64,000 nt of DNA, taken from contig NC_087068.1 of NCBI RefSeq assembly GCF_963678635.1, forward strand, positions 11,662,027 through 11,726,026, written 5' to 3'. The notes under the pieces were generated by a model, which did not search any database, was not told where the DNA came from, and worked only from the letters and a program-made list of their open reading frames with translations. How positions within the stretch are numbered: the first letter of the stretch is position 1; each line of letters opens with the position of its first letter. Of the stretch, positions 24,201 through 36,275 are shown in pieces. The DNA comes from Symsagittifera roscoffensis (taxonomy: Eukaryota; Xenacoelomorpha; Acoela; Convolutidae). The position numbers and the translations under genes were made by a program.

Positions 24201-25234
24201 GATAAAATTTGTACCACCTTGCAACGAACTGGCTCCCTTGTTGCAATAAGGGGGGGGGGGGTTAACAAGATCCGATCAATTTTTCACACATTTCACAATT
24301 TGCGCGGCGATCAGTTTTCGGTTCAAGCCATTACTGGTCGTGTTGTGACTGATCACGACAATAGGAACTTAATTTGATTTTTAATTGCTTAATTTCTCAA
24401 ATGCTCAAATTTCGTTTTCCCAGAAATGCATCTTTCAATTTGAGCGCATTTTTATTGTCTTGTATTTCTGAGAAATAATGCTATTAAATTAGGCTAGTCG
24501 ATACGTTTTCATGTTTTCAATCTTTTATGCTAGTCGAGCTATATGCTAGTCGAGCGGTCACCCTTTGAAGCATCGTTGAGATTAGAAGTGGGAGTATGCT
24601 AACAGCAGCGACTTGACGAGACAAAGATACTTTACGAAAAATGATGCAATCTATGTAGCTGAAAAATTAAAAGCTGATGTCAAAAAGCGCACAAAAAAAT
24701 TCGATATCTCAGTATGAGTTGGAACTCAGGACTAGTCCTTGTATACGCTGACTTAAGTTTATAATTTTATCCGATAAAATTTTTCAGGAAGAGGGACCTC
24801 TTGTAATTTTCAAGTTTTTGGAGCGTAATTAACCCCATCTTTTTTTCTCTATGATGGATGTTGAACTGACGAAGACTGATATAGATGCTGATCTTGCTCA
24901 GGCTCATTCAGATTCTAGGTTTTTACTTTTTAGCTTTCAGCAGTTAATTTATTCTTTTCTGGAACAAAACTTTTACTCTTTTCCTCTCAAACTTGTGCAA
25001 AAGGAAAGCAGCAAAAATATTGTTCCAGAACTGAATAAAATAACCAAAATTAGCTGAAAAAAATGGAAAAAACTTGAATCTCAAAGAGTCTGAGAAAGAT
25101 AAACGTCTAGATCGGTGTTCGTTAGTTCACCACCGATCATAAATAGTGAAAGATGGGGTTGATTAAACTCTAAAGACTCGACTATATTACTTAAAGTAGG
25201 TCCACCTTCCTGAAAATTTTCACCGGATTAAAGA

Positions 25235-25454
25235 TTGATTTGCAATTTGGAATCTCTAAATAGTCGTCGGGTTACTCGGGCCTCTGTGGCAAAAACTTTA
25301 CCAAGCATGGAAACTAGAACACAAATATTGCAGCGTTCATGGAAAAATGTGTCTCTTAAATGTTATAACTTTTTGAAATCAAACGAGCTGATACCAGATA
25401 ATCCAAACCAATTAACTGAGCATCAACTAAATGGTTATTTCAAAAACGTGTTGT
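25235..25454 (+). pseudogene. Unrecognised ORF remnant inside the long-TIR element
   Basis: About 72 residues remain before the Helentron-like insertion: a basic start (SRRVTRASVAKTLPS), then RSWKNVSLKCYNFLKSNELI and PDNPNQLTEHQLNGYF. The composition is protein-like and helical, but I recognise no family. A link to a transposase is suggested only by its position between inverted repeats. The downstream part after 26088 shows no obvious continuation. Confidence 0.35.
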
Positions 25455-26088
25455 TCCGACTTTTGATACGAAAGTAACGGAATATTTGTGCTCGGGGTGC
25501 GTTTTTTTCTTCAGACAAATTTCGACTTTTTAACTAGCCATTTTTGACAGAATAATTTTAAATCATTCGAAAACTATTAGTGTCCTGAGCTTAAATTTGA
25601 AAAGATATTTCACCTATAATCATTTTTCTTGAAGTTATGAGGGTTTAAAGATTGCCATTTTGGCTATTTTGACCAATTTGGGACAATTAACGCGTAAGCA
25701 GAGATTTAATTCGTCTTAGAAATTGTTCCAAACTGGTTGAAAGAAGCTTAATTGCCATAATTGATTTGTTACAAGGAGCAAAACTTATTGTTTTGTACTT
25801 TATATGGCGTGTGAGGGGATGATTTTCATAGAAAAATTTTCAAATTTTAGAAAAGTTGTTCATTTTATTTTATTTCATTTAATTTTTTTGGATCTACTTA
25901 ACAATCTCCCCCCCCCCCCCCCCTTTCAAGAAAGGGGGGGGGGGGATTCTTTAGTAGATACAATAATGGGGGGGGGAGATTGTTAAGTATATCCAATTTT
26001 TTTATGTTGCTTATGTTATTACTGCTCCATAAACGTTAAAAGGCAGTCGGAACTTTCAGGGCTTCGCCCTGATACGAGCAGTCTTGTT
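25453..26088 (+). mobile_element. Helentron-like non-autonomous element, copy 5, with nested foldback
   Basis: From GTTCCGACTTTTGATACG to GATACGAGCAGTCTTGTT. It lacks the GCGCGATATATTTCGCG segment and carries a 105-bp foldback insertion at 25890-25994. It is itself inserted in an older ORF-bearing TIR element. Confidence 0.88.
25890..25994. mobile_element. Foldback element with C/G homopolymer arms, 9-bp duplication
   Basis: Arms GGATCTACTTAACAATCTCC (left) and GGAGATTGTTAAGTATATCC (right) are inverted repeats that run into long C and G tracts meeting at a TTTCAAGAAA centre. Both sides are flanked by AATTTTTTT (25881-25889 and 25995-26003). It is inserted inside Helentron-like copy 5. Confidence 0.85.
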
Positions 26089-27129
26089 TTCATTGTTTCT
26101 TAAAGATAATGGAGATCTTATAGATTTATTTTTTTGAATCATCAAGTCGGATACTATCTCGCAACTTCTGTCATAGGTTTTTTCAGGGTCATGCCTCGAT
26201 AAGCTGCATAGCTTTTTGCATGATCCTTGGTGGGTTTGATTTGTACATGCGGTTTATTGTTTACCTGTCTGTATAAAGTTACTCTCCTGAATAAACAATC
26301 AAAGATTGAAATTAATTAAGCGCATGCATGGACTAGTCCTCAGTTCCAATTAAAAATGACAAACCAGAAGTTTTTGCGTTGTTTGACATCAAGTACATAT
26401 CCAGCTGAATGATTAATTCAGAATACTCCCATTTCTAAGCTCAACAATGCTTCAAAAGCTTTTTAAGCCTTTATTGTTATACACAGTCAAACCTTTGGAT
26501 AACTCAGTTGTACAAATAACTGATAGATGTTATCAACATCGAGCCTTGCCAACCAAAACTCAATATCCAACAAAAACATCCGCTCGAATGCGTTAACTGA
26601 CCATTTCAGGTAACTGACCATTGCGTTAACTGACCATTTCAGAGAAAACCGCAGCGGGCATTTACCGAGTGCCAATTTGAACAATGCGGACACTAACCCA
26701 GCGCTAGTAGACCCTAAATGATTTAACTTAAGCAATCGCTTAAAGCTCATTTCTGCGAAAGACATACAGCTCATCCTTGAACTTTAAGTTTCTTCAGAAT
26801 CTCAAATTACTGAACGCTTGACATTTTTTTTGTGTTATTCCGCCTTGCATTACTTCTGGATTTCAGCGAAAGAAGTCCATTTTGTTGTCTTTTTCAACGC
26901 ACACATTTAGGTCATATTTTCAATGGTGTGAACGCAACCACAAAAGCAGTTTGAAATAACGCCTTTTCTTGAATACGAATAGAAAATCGGCTCTAATATT
27001 TTATCTTGTCTTAAGGAGCAAATATCCATATCCCATTCACAATTTTTCAGAAACCCATAATCTTTTGACTAATATAGAAAACAAAAAAATCCAGTCAAGT
27101 GTAATCGTGGTATATTGGTAGGAATAAGA

Positions 27130-27397
27130 AATGCGAAGCCCTGAATGTTCCGACTGCCTTTAAGGTTTATGGAGCAGTAGTAATAACATTTAAAAAATTA
27201 TATAAAATAAAGCAAAATGAAAAAAAAAAAACAGGTGAAATATCTTTTCAAATTTAAGCTCAGGACAACAATAGCTTTTGAATGATGTAAAAAAAATTTT
27301 GTCAAAAATGGCTAGTTAAAAAGTCGAAATTTGTCTGAAGAAAAAAAACCCACCCCGAGCACAAATATTCCGTTACTTTCGTATCGAAAGTCGGAAC
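27130..27397 (-). mobile_element. Helentron-like non-autonomous element, copy 6, internally deleted
   Basis: Reverse copy of about 270 bp. Both terminal regions (GCGAAGCCCTGAATGTTCCG and TTTCGTATCGAAAGTCGGAA) are kept; the central ~250 bp is gone. The next copy starts at the following base. Confidence 0.85.
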
Positions 27398-27919
27398 AAC
27401 AAGACTGCTCGTAACAGGGCAAAGCCCTGAATGTTCCGACTGCCTTTTAAGGTTTATCGAGCCGTACTAACATAAAAAAATTTAATGAAATAAAATGAAA
27501 AATTTTTTCTAAATTTTGAAATTTTTTAAAGAAATTATCCCCCCCGTGCAATATAAAGTTTGAAAGAATAAATTTCGCTCATTGTAACAAATCAACTATG
27601 GCAAATAAGCTTCTTTCAACCAATTTGGAACAATTTCAAGACGGATTAAACCTCCGTCTACGCGTTAATAGCGCGGAATAGATCGCGCGTTAATTGTCCC
27701 AATGAGGTCAAAATGGCAATCTTTAAACCCCCATAAGTTTACGAAAAATGATCACAGGTGAAATATCTTTTCAAATTTAATTTCAGGACAGCAATACCTT
27801 TTGAATGACGTAAAAAAATTTCGTCAAAAATGGCTAGTTAAAAAGTCGAAATTTGTCTGAAGAAAAAAAACCCACCCCGAGCACAAATATTCCGTTACTT
27901 TCGTATCGAAAGTCGGAAC
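27398..27919 (-). mobile_element. Helentron-like non-autonomous element, copy 7 (head-to-tail with copy 6)
   Basis: Reverse copy from AACAAGACTGCTCGTAACAG to GAAAGTCGGAAC, with a complete core including GCGCGGAATAGATCGCGCG. Confidence 0.88.
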
Positions 27920-29540
27920 AACAAGCTTATGATAACATATCCCGGGATGACCGAAACTTCTTATCATACAATTCCCATATATGAGAAACTTCTTGTCATA
28001 CAATTCCATACAATGCCATACGTACAGAAAATTTGTATGAAATCTCTATGATAAACATTTTTCCATAAATGAAAATTGTATGATAGGTGTTTTTCCATAA
28101 ACCAAAAAGTTTGATTTTTTCTTTCTAAATTTATTTCTGAAAATTTTTCGGTTGTGTGTGCAGCCGAACACAAGTGACAAAGACCTTGGTTACTCAAAGC
28201 ACCAAAGGTTGGACGGTCTTTGCAATTACAATGCATAGAAAACGACCTGTCTTCGGCGGTCTTTCACAATTGATATAACAAAAGCAACAAACTTTTAGTT
28301 TTTGGCAAAATTTTTTAATGGTGATTATTTTAAATTTTTGAATTATATAAGAAAACTAAAAGAGAGGATTTGACATTAGAATGAGTGACTCACGCTCCCC
28401 TCCAATTTACAAGCCCCCCTCTCAGCGTTCAATAAGGTAATCAAACTTATTTGAAATCACCCCTCTCAGGGTTTGATAGTGCAACCAAGGAAACTTGGTG
28501 AATTGTCGCCTGTTTGATTGAACAAAAAGATGCTAGTGCAACTCGACCTGCTGCAAAACACCGTACTTGTTTGACTTCGCTTTTGTCTGCCTAAAAGTAC
28601 AATATCGGCTATAAAAATATGCCTTGCAGTTGACTGACATCAAACATGGGCAATGTTTTGTGACACAACGTCGGCAGTCCTTAACGATTTTTATTTTGAA
28701 GACGACTTGCTCTCTTTTTGAGAATCTGACTAGTGCGTACAAGTTGAGTCATGTTATAATTTAGTAATGGCGACAGGTGGCTTAAGTTTACTAATATAGC
28801 TTAAAGTTTACCAAAATCCGCTTAAAGCTAAATCAAAAATAGAAGCAAAAGTTATCACTTTGAGGAGATGAGCCTTTGCACAATTTCGAAATCAAGAGGA
28901 AATATCTCGACGACATTTTGCTTTAAAAGTTTAGGCCAGCTTGTAGTTGCTTTCAAAGAAAGCCCAAATCTCAGACGTTTTTGCACTAAAGGCAAGAGAT
29001 AACTAATCCATCCAGTTGAATGAAAAAATGACGACTCGAGGCTCTATTTACAAAAATAGATTGCTTAAGGCGGATTTCATATCATTGTCTCTCAATAAAG
29101 CCAATAAAAGTTGAGGTTTTATCGCACTAAAAGTTTTTATCGATAGCTTTTGATTTGACGCATTGTCTTGTTTCCAATTATTGCACTCACCGTCTCGCTT
29201 AACCCGAGTTTGATAAGAAACGCCTTATCAGGTTTGATTGCAGGCATGTTATTTTGAATATTTTCGTTAAAGCCTATGTCGTGGCTATCCACGCACAATT
29301 TTCTCATTTGAAATAGCAACGTTGAATCTGAGTTAACAGTTGAATTATTTTGAGAATCCTTTCAATGGATGTTAATACCGTGAGGCCAAAATTTCCAAGC
29401 TTATGATGTCAGAGCTTCCAGTTGATGGGTTTGGTTACGTTCAGCAGTCTTTCATGAAATGCGGCGTAAAAAAATTTGAGCCATTTTAGATTGAGAAAGA
29501 ATTTTAAAATCAGAAGTTTGGAGAAGCAATTGTGCTTTTT
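27920..29540. other. No gene recognised
   Basis: 27940-28100 has several CTTATCATACAATTCCCATA-like words in both orientations. The rest is ordinary AT-rich DNA. Confidence 0.55.
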
Positions 29541-30071
29541 GTTCCGACTTTCGATACCAAAGTAACGGAATATTTGTGCTCGGTGTGGGTTTTTCTTTTT
29601 CTTCAGACAAATTTCGACTTTTTAACTAGCATTTTTTGACGGAATTTTTTTTACATCATTCGAAAGCAATTGTTGTCCTGAGCTTGAATTTGAAAAGATA
29701 TGTCACCTGTGATCATTTTTCGTAAAGTTATGGGGGTTTAAAGATTGCCATTTCGGCCAATTTGGTACAATTAACGCGCGATAAATTTCTCGCTATTAAC
29801 GCGTAAGCGAGATTTAATCCGTCTTAGAAATCGTTACAAATTGGTTCAAGGAAGCTCATTTGCCATAATTGATTTGTTAATAGGCGCAAAATCTATCACT
29901 TTGTACTTAATATGACGTGTGAGGGGATGTTTTTCCATAAAATCTCATTTTTTTTTCAAAAAAAAAATTATTTTTTTATTACTTTGAAATTTTTCATCTT
30001 ATTAATGCTCCATAGACCTTAAAAGGCAGTCGTAACTTTCAGGGCTTCGCCCTGATACGAGCAGTCTTGTT
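29541..30071 (+). mobile_element. Helentron-like non-autonomous element, copy 8
   Basis: From GTTCCGACTTTCGATACC, through AATTAACGCGCGATAAATTT, to the hairpin CAGGGCTTCGCCCTG and GAGCAGTCTTGTT. Flanked by T on both sides. Confidence 0.88.
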
Positions 30072-30296
30072 GTGTTTTTGTTCTTCCATTCAAAATAATC
30101 AAAGTTTTATCTCGCCCTAAACGGAATTGGTTGTACGAAAACTTCGGTATCGAATTTGCAATCTCCCTTCTGATTTTTCTGAAGATCAATTTTGACTGTC
30201 GTGTGATATAATTTCTATAAAAAAAGACCAGCGCAAAATTTTTCTAAATGTTCATCCAATACATCTACTGATCAGAACTGGCTGAAACTATGAGTG

Positions 30297-30689
30297 GGTA
30301 TGCTCAGGGGCGGATTTAGGGGGTGCGGACGCCTCCCCCTCAGGGATTCGACCACCTGCCAACCCAAAGAGTCCCCCTTTGGTATTTTTCAAGAAATAGA
30401 TTTTTGGCCGACCGACCCTAAAATTTTTCTAAAGGCGCCTTTGGTGCCAATATATGCTAATTTTGAGTGGGCAGCGCGCGCCGAAAAAACGCAATTTTTA
30501 GATCAAAATTTTCCAAAAATTGCCAAAAAAAAAGCCTTTTTTCGGTCAAAACAGGGTCTTTTTATTGCTTTGGGAGAGCTCGGAAAATCAATTTGATCGA
30601 CCTAAAAAAAGGTCGACAAATTTTTTAAACATTTTTTGAAAATCCGCCCCCCCCCTCGAGAAAATCCTAGATCAGCCAATGGGTATACT
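30297..30689. mobile_element. hAT-like non-autonomous element (CAGGGGCGG family), copy D with target duplication
   Basis: The element proper is 30305-30681. The left end is CAGGGGCGGATTTAGGG; the right end, CTAGATCAGCCAATG, is a mutated form of CTAGATCCGCCCCTG. Flanks GGTATGCT (30297-30304) and GGTATACT (30682-30689) match at 7 of 8, which fits the 8-bp duplication of hAT transposons. Confidence 0.75.
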
Positions 30690-30817
30690 CATTATGCATG
30701 GCTAGGTCTGTACGTGGAGGAGATTTTTTAAATATATCTGTATAATTTTGGTAGTTTTATCCAAAATATGTGAATTAATATGTTTTAATCCGAGTAAAAT
30801 TTGTTGAATTATTGTTA

Positions 30818-31356
30818 ACACGACTGCTCGTATCAGGGCAAAGCCCTGAATGTTTCGACTACCTTTTAAAGTTTTATGGAGCAGTAACAACCTTAAAAAA
30901 TTAAATGTAAGAAAAAAAATAAAATAATTTTTTTTTCTAAAATTTGATTTTTTTTTGTGAAAATCATCCCCCCACACGCCATACAAAGTATAAAAGGATA
31001 AGTTTCGCTCCGTGAAACAAATCAATTATGGCAAATAAGCTTCTTTCAACCAATTTGGAACGATTTTAAGACGGATTAATTCTCCGCTCACGCGTTAATA
31101 GTGCGAAATATATATCGCGCGTTAATTGTCCCAAATTGGCCAAAATGGCAAACTTTAAACCCCCATAACTTTACGAAAAAGATCACAGGTAAAATATCTT
31201 TTCGAATTTGAGCTCAGGACAACAATACCTGTCGAATGATATAAAAAAAACTTCCGTCAAAAATGGCTAGTTAAAAATTCGAGATTTGTCTGAAGAAAAA
31301 AAAAAAACCCACCCCGAGCACAAATATTCCGTTACTTTCGTATCGAAAGTCGGAAC
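30818..31356 (-). mobile_element. Helentron-like non-autonomous element, copy 9
   Basis: Reverse copy from AACACGACTGCTCGTATCAG to GAAAGTCGGAAC. Hairpin CAGGGCAAAGCCCTG keeps its stem with a changed loop. Confidence 0.88.
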
Positions 31357-32941
31357 AATAAAAATCACCAAACAATTAACTTAACGCTCTTATGGTTAAA
31401 TTAACTTAAGAGCAATTAACTTAATGTTCTTTTGGTACGCGCTCTTTTGGTAATTAAAAGTGCGCTCTTTTGTGTATGCACCATTGTAAACGAAAGCAGC
31501 TCACTTGTTCGTATCGAAAATATCAAATATGGAAAAGTCCAAACTGTGCATCCCTTTTTGTCGAACCCTCATCGGAGTATTAACGCGACAGTTTTTGCTC
31601 TGCCGGGGACCGAAGATGTTTTCGCTTGCTTTTAAAACTCGAAACTATGTTCATGACTTAACTGGTTTTTTGTTGATATTTTTTTCTCTTAATTTCCCAA
31701 TAAATTTAAACTGATCAAAAAGTTACAACTGTAATTTTTGTAAGCCTAGCAAGCAGGACTCGACCTGCCATAGTCCTCGTTTTCTCTGAAAATTTTGATC
31801 ACGTGATTTACAGTTGTTTTTGAAATTCTTCCTCACACAATGTCAAGTATGAAAAGAAATTTTTTTGCGTATAATGCGTCTAAGTTTCGATTAAAAGTGT
31901 GCCTCATTTGAATTTTGACCATTATTTCAAGGCGCATTCGGACGTATCAGTCACGTGTTTATACAACTATGGACATTTGGCACGCTTCAAATATACCAAA
32001 AGAAGCTAGTTTATGACACAAGGCAGTTTTCCGACAGCAAAAACTGAGTTGAAAATAGTTTAAGTTCGAAGTAGTCTGAATTAAAAGTAGTCTAACTTTC
32101 GTTGACAATCGAAGCAAAATTTAAAAAAGCATGCCTAAATCAAAGATTAACAAAGTATATCTTTTTTTTCTAGAGATCATAAGCCATAAAAACCGCGGAG
32201 TAACTACATACAAATTGCTCTGATAAGCTGATATAGACAAACAAAAGACGATACATTCGGGTTAAAGCATCAGGTTTCTCTTGGATTCCAATCAATCAGT
32301 TTTTGCAAAAAAATTTTTCCGCATGCTAAGATTTTTCTGGTTTTGTGAGAAATATTTTTTCCGTCCAGTAAAATTCAAAAAAGCAATTTGTGCATTGCGT
32401 AATTGTGTTTCAGTTAAAGTGCCCATTGCCGCATGATTTCTTAAATCTAATTTCATGGTCTTTATTGTACGTTCTATCTAATTTTAGTTAAAATTTTGAT
32501 AATAAATTTCTTTATAAAAAGAGGTTTGTAAATATTCAAAAATTGGTGCGACTTAATCTAATGGTGCTTGCATTTTTTTCTCACTATTTAATTTATATTA
32601 TACATAAAATTGTTATCCATTTTTCACTGAATCGGCGAAATAGTTTCAAAATTTGACAGCTGATCTGAAGTTTTCATTTCACGATCAGTTCTTATTAAGA
32701 GCGTTTATGCAGCTTTCTTTTTAAACCTGATTAAATTTTTATGAGCCTTGAAACTTCATGAGCCTTGAAATTAGATAGCACGAATGCTTGATAACATTCC
32801 ACGTGACTAATGATACAACTGGAGGACAATTAGGCCCAACTTGTATAGCAGACAATTACTAATAGTGTCTATTTTTTCTTCCATCTAATGAAAGTAGGGA
32901 GGAACTTTGTCTTTAGGTGAAAATTTTTTCTTCTTGTTTTT
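31357..32941. other. No firm gene; possible LINE 3' scrap at 31505-31714
   Basis: Short GCTCTTTTGGTA repeats at 31385-31475. The ORF at 31505-31714 contains FLLCRGPKMFSLAFKTRNYV, faintly like the RGPK-FN-LP-xxR end of LINE polymerases. Too weak to annotate as a gene. Confidence 0.3.
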
Positions 32942-33397
32942 GTTCCGACTTTCGATACGAAAGTAACGGAATATTTGTGCTCGGGGTGGGTTTTTTTCTT
33001 CAGACAAGTTTCGATTTTTTAACTAGCCATTTTTGACGAAATATTTTTATATCATTCGAAAGGTATTGTTGTCCTAAGCTTAAATTTGAAAAGATATTTT
33101 ACTTGTGATCTTGTTTCGTAAACTTATGGGGTATTAAAGATTGCCGTTTCGGCCAATTTGGGACAATTAACGCGCGATGTAATTCGCACTATTAATGTGT
33201 AAGCGGAGATTTAATCCGTCTTAGAAATCGTTCCAAATTGGGCGAAAGAAGCTTATTTGCCATAATTGATTTGTTACAAGGAGCGAAATCTATCTTTTTG
33301 TACTTTATATGGAAGGGGACGATTTTCATTAAAAAATTCAAATTTTACAAAACAAAATGTTTTATTTTATTACATTTAATTTTAGAGCAGTCTTGTT
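32942..33397 (+). mobile_element. Helentron-like non-autonomous element, copy 10, 3' hairpin deleted
   Basis: It starts GTTCCGACTTTCGATACG and ends AGAGCAGTCTTGTT, but the poly-A/T-rich tail joins this end directly. The subterminal AGTCGGAAC and the hairpin are missing. Confidence 0.83.
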
Positions 33398-33973
33398 ATC
33401 CTTTGGTATCCAAAATTAGATATCACAAACGAAAATTAGATGAAGTCGATAAATATATGATATCAGCGAGTCAAGCATTCGAAGCTTACTGCTCAGCTTC
33501 GAATAACTACGTTTGAAGCTTCAATTAGCGATTTCCGTCACAAAAAGATCAACAATTATTTTTTTAAAAAAAAACGGAATAAAATGTTTGGTTACAAACT
33601 TCTAATTTATAACTCTTACGAATTCTCAACTGAAAAGTTTTTTTTGATTCTTCTGAGCTTGCTTTGTTCTTTTTTTCTTCTCCTTTTGCGCAATAACTTG
33701 ATACATTATGAGAAAAGCAAATAATTTTGCTTCTATCAAAACCCAAAATTAAAAGATGTTTCGAATGCCACAGATCTTCGTAAAACTAAGCAAGCTTGCA
33801 AAATGCCCATTTTGAAAACTTTTTTTTGCCAAAAGTTTTCAGTTTTTCTGTAACCCGGAGCGTCGGTGGCCCATTAGGCCGACCGAGCAATCAATCCAAA
33901 ATGAGATTGAGCTAGCTAGACACAAAATTATTAAGTGGCACGCAAAATTGTAACTAGCAGTTGTAAAAAATTA

Positions 33974-34514
33974 TGGCTTCACACTGATACGAGCGGTCTT
34001 GTTGCTCCATTTTGGAAGAAGTTATGGAACATTTGTGGTCGAGGTGGTTTCTTTCTTCAGACAGTTTTCAACTCGTCCATTTTTTTGACGGAATAATTTT
34101 ATATCGGCTGAAACTTATTGTTGTCTTGAGCTCAAAATAAAATAATTTTTGTATGATTGTGATTTTTTTTGTAAGTTGAGGGGGTTTGAAAGTTGCCAAT
34201 TTGGCTAAATTGGGATAACTATAGCGCGATGTATTTTGTGCTATAAACGCGTTAGCAGAGATTTTATCCGTTTGAAAAAAATGATCCAAATTGAATTGAA
34301 GTATGCTAATTGACCTATTAATTAGTTTTCTATAAAGTAAAATTTTCACTTTGTACGTTATATTGCGTGTGAGTGGATGGTTTAAAAAAACTGAAATTTT
34401 TTTTTAATTCAATTTTTTTTGAAAAGGTCATTAGTTTTTTTTACACAAACACACTCCCTTTACCTTAAGAGGCAGTCGAAACGTTCAAGGTTTCGCCCTG
34501 ATACGAGCAGTGTG
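33974..34514 (+). mobile_element. Helentron-like element, copy 11 (diverged) plus an upstream 3'-end stub
   Basis: A stub CACTGATACGAGCGGTCTTG (to 34003) is followed at once by a diverged element starting GCTCCATTTTGG (34004). That element retains TTATGGAACATTTGTGGTCG and ends CGCCCTGATACGAGCAGTG. This is a third head-to-tail arrangement, older than the others. Confidence 0.7.
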
Positions 34515-35822
34515 GTACAACTTTATGTCGGCATGGTATTTAGTTTCAAGCAATCAAATTGGAGCATTCACATTGCTACTTTTTTTCTTTTAGATTGATA
34601 ATTAAGGCGAAATAAGTACAGCGACCTGAATAATTGTTTCGCCATGTCAATAAAAAAGATATATGAAAAACAAGGCTATAGTTATTTAGAGATTCACCTG
34701 AAAAAAGAGCAAACTGCAAAAAACATTTGCTGCTTTTACAAACAGACAAACAGGCAACTACACTTTTTTTATAACGAACATCAAAAATTGACGACTATCA
34801 GGTTTTTAACTCAAATAAAAGTTTAGCGTAAAAAATTGGGTCCGTTTTTTTTTACTTTGGATCATTGGAGCTAAAGATCAGTATATAATCTTTTGAGGAG
34901 CACAGATTTAAAAATGAGTGCTGGAGATAGATACAAAAAACTTACATGTCTAATGTTTTTCAAGATATACATGCAATTGAAGACTTTTGGGCTTCAATTC
35001 CTTGTCTCTGTCTGTTTTCGAGCTTTCATAAAATCTATTTCTTATATTGCTTCCATTTTTGAGGTTTTTTTATTGTTTAGATAGTCAATTTCTTATGAGC
35101 GGGTTTGATGAAAAAAGTGTAACGATACCGGCATAGGAGTTTCAAGGATGAAAATCGATTATAATTGAAAAACGTGTGTACCGTTGCAAATTTAGACCTT
35201 GAGATTAATTAAATTTTCATTTTAATCAATCATTTTCATAAAGATCAATTTAAAAACCATTATAATTGATTGTAAAGGTTTTCATTTTTTTTCGTATAAA
35301 CTTAATTTATTCGCTTGTAGAAAAATGTTCTTTCAACCTTTCAACGCTTCTTCAACACCCCCCTGCCTCCCAGTTTACCGCCCTCATTTTTACCACCTCA
35401 CCACAATGGGGTTAGACTTCTTCCTGTGTCTTAAAACCCTCCTATGTTAAAGATTGAAAGGAGGGGTTTGGGCGAAAGCGCGGTGGGGGTGCTTTAAACG
35501 TGAAAGGGGGAGTAAACAAAAACGCTCCTCACCACCGCCCCACATTTCAATTTTTTGGTTTTCTCATTATTCTTATGGCTGAATACGTGATGGAACGATA
35601 TAAAGTATGAACGAAAAATGTGTTCACCGTGCATAAATTCATCAAATTATGACAACGTAAAATTAATTTTTCAAAAACTGAAAATCAAATGTGGGGTAAA
35701 AGTGTAAAAGAGCCACGGCAATGAATAGGTGTATGCGGGAAAGGGGGGCTTTAAAACAAATAAACTACATAGTGGCAAGTTACATTTTTTTTTTCCAATT
35801 ATGGACTGTGAATTTATGGATA
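34515..35822. other. No gene recognised
   Basis: AT-rich. Includes the possible 35130-35290 repeat and a CCCCCC/GGGGG-rich patch (35355-35555) with alternating C and G runs. GTGTAAAAGAGCC at 35704-35716 may be a lone right end of the GGCTCTTTTCC family. Confidence 0.5.
35130..35290. repeat. Possible diverged relative of the 23055 element
   Basis: CCGGCATAGGAGTTTCAAGG, then ATGAAAATCGATTATAATTG and a later CCATTATAATTGATTG resemble the end and interior of the 23055-23680 element. Ends are not resolved. Confidence 0.35.
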
Positions 35823-36275
35823 ATTCTACTTGCGTGAATAATTCTAGAATATTCCCAGCTGAAAAACAAAACAGCAACGTTTATAGCTTTTAAGGGAACT
35901 AAAATAACTCAAAATTATTCTAGAACATTCATAAACAAGCGTTGTATAAAAAAAATGAAAATTATCCTCGTTCGGTTTCCAAAATTTTTATTCATCTTCT
36001 CCATCCTTGAATACGTATTACGTTTTAAAGAATTTAACGAATTTAATTAATCATAATTCTACTTGCGTGGATAATTCTAGAATATTCCCAGCTGAAAAAC
36101 AAAACAGCAACGTTTATAGCTTTTAAGGGAACTAAAATAACTCAAAATTATTCTAGAACATTCATAAACAAGCGTTGTATAAAAAAAATGAAAATTATCC
36201 TCGTTCGGTTTCCAAAATTTTTATTCATCTTCTCCATCCTTGAATACGTATTACGTTTTAAGGAATTTAACAGCT
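35823..36275. repeat. Tandem duplication, 233-bp period
   Basis: ATTCTACTTGCGTG at 35823 recurs at 36056, and the copies run in register to TACGTATTACGTTTTAA, near-identical. The first unit ends with a short AATTTAACGAATTTAATTAA filler. Confidence 0.88.

Larger units (their letters stand above)
24563..26458. mobile_element. 1.9-kb element with long inverted repeats and ORF remnants
   Basis: Left 24563-24600 matches the complement of 26420-26458 (CTTTGAAGCATCGTTGAG... versus CTTTTGAAGCATTGTTGAG...). Left 24721-24748 matches the complement of 26320-26347 (GGAACTCAGGACTAGTCC / GGAACTGAGGACTAGTCC). The repeats are therefore about 140-185 bp long. Between them are ORF pieces at 24851-25057 and 25235-25454, the second cut by Helentron-like copy 5. 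Neither shows a known domain. Excluding nested insertions the original element was about 1.26 kb. Confidence 0.6.

Noticed and set aside
31505-31714. LINE C-terminal fragment (CRGPKMF motif)
   Set aside because: Only a few residues resemble the motif and the overlapping frame is equally open; too weak to call.
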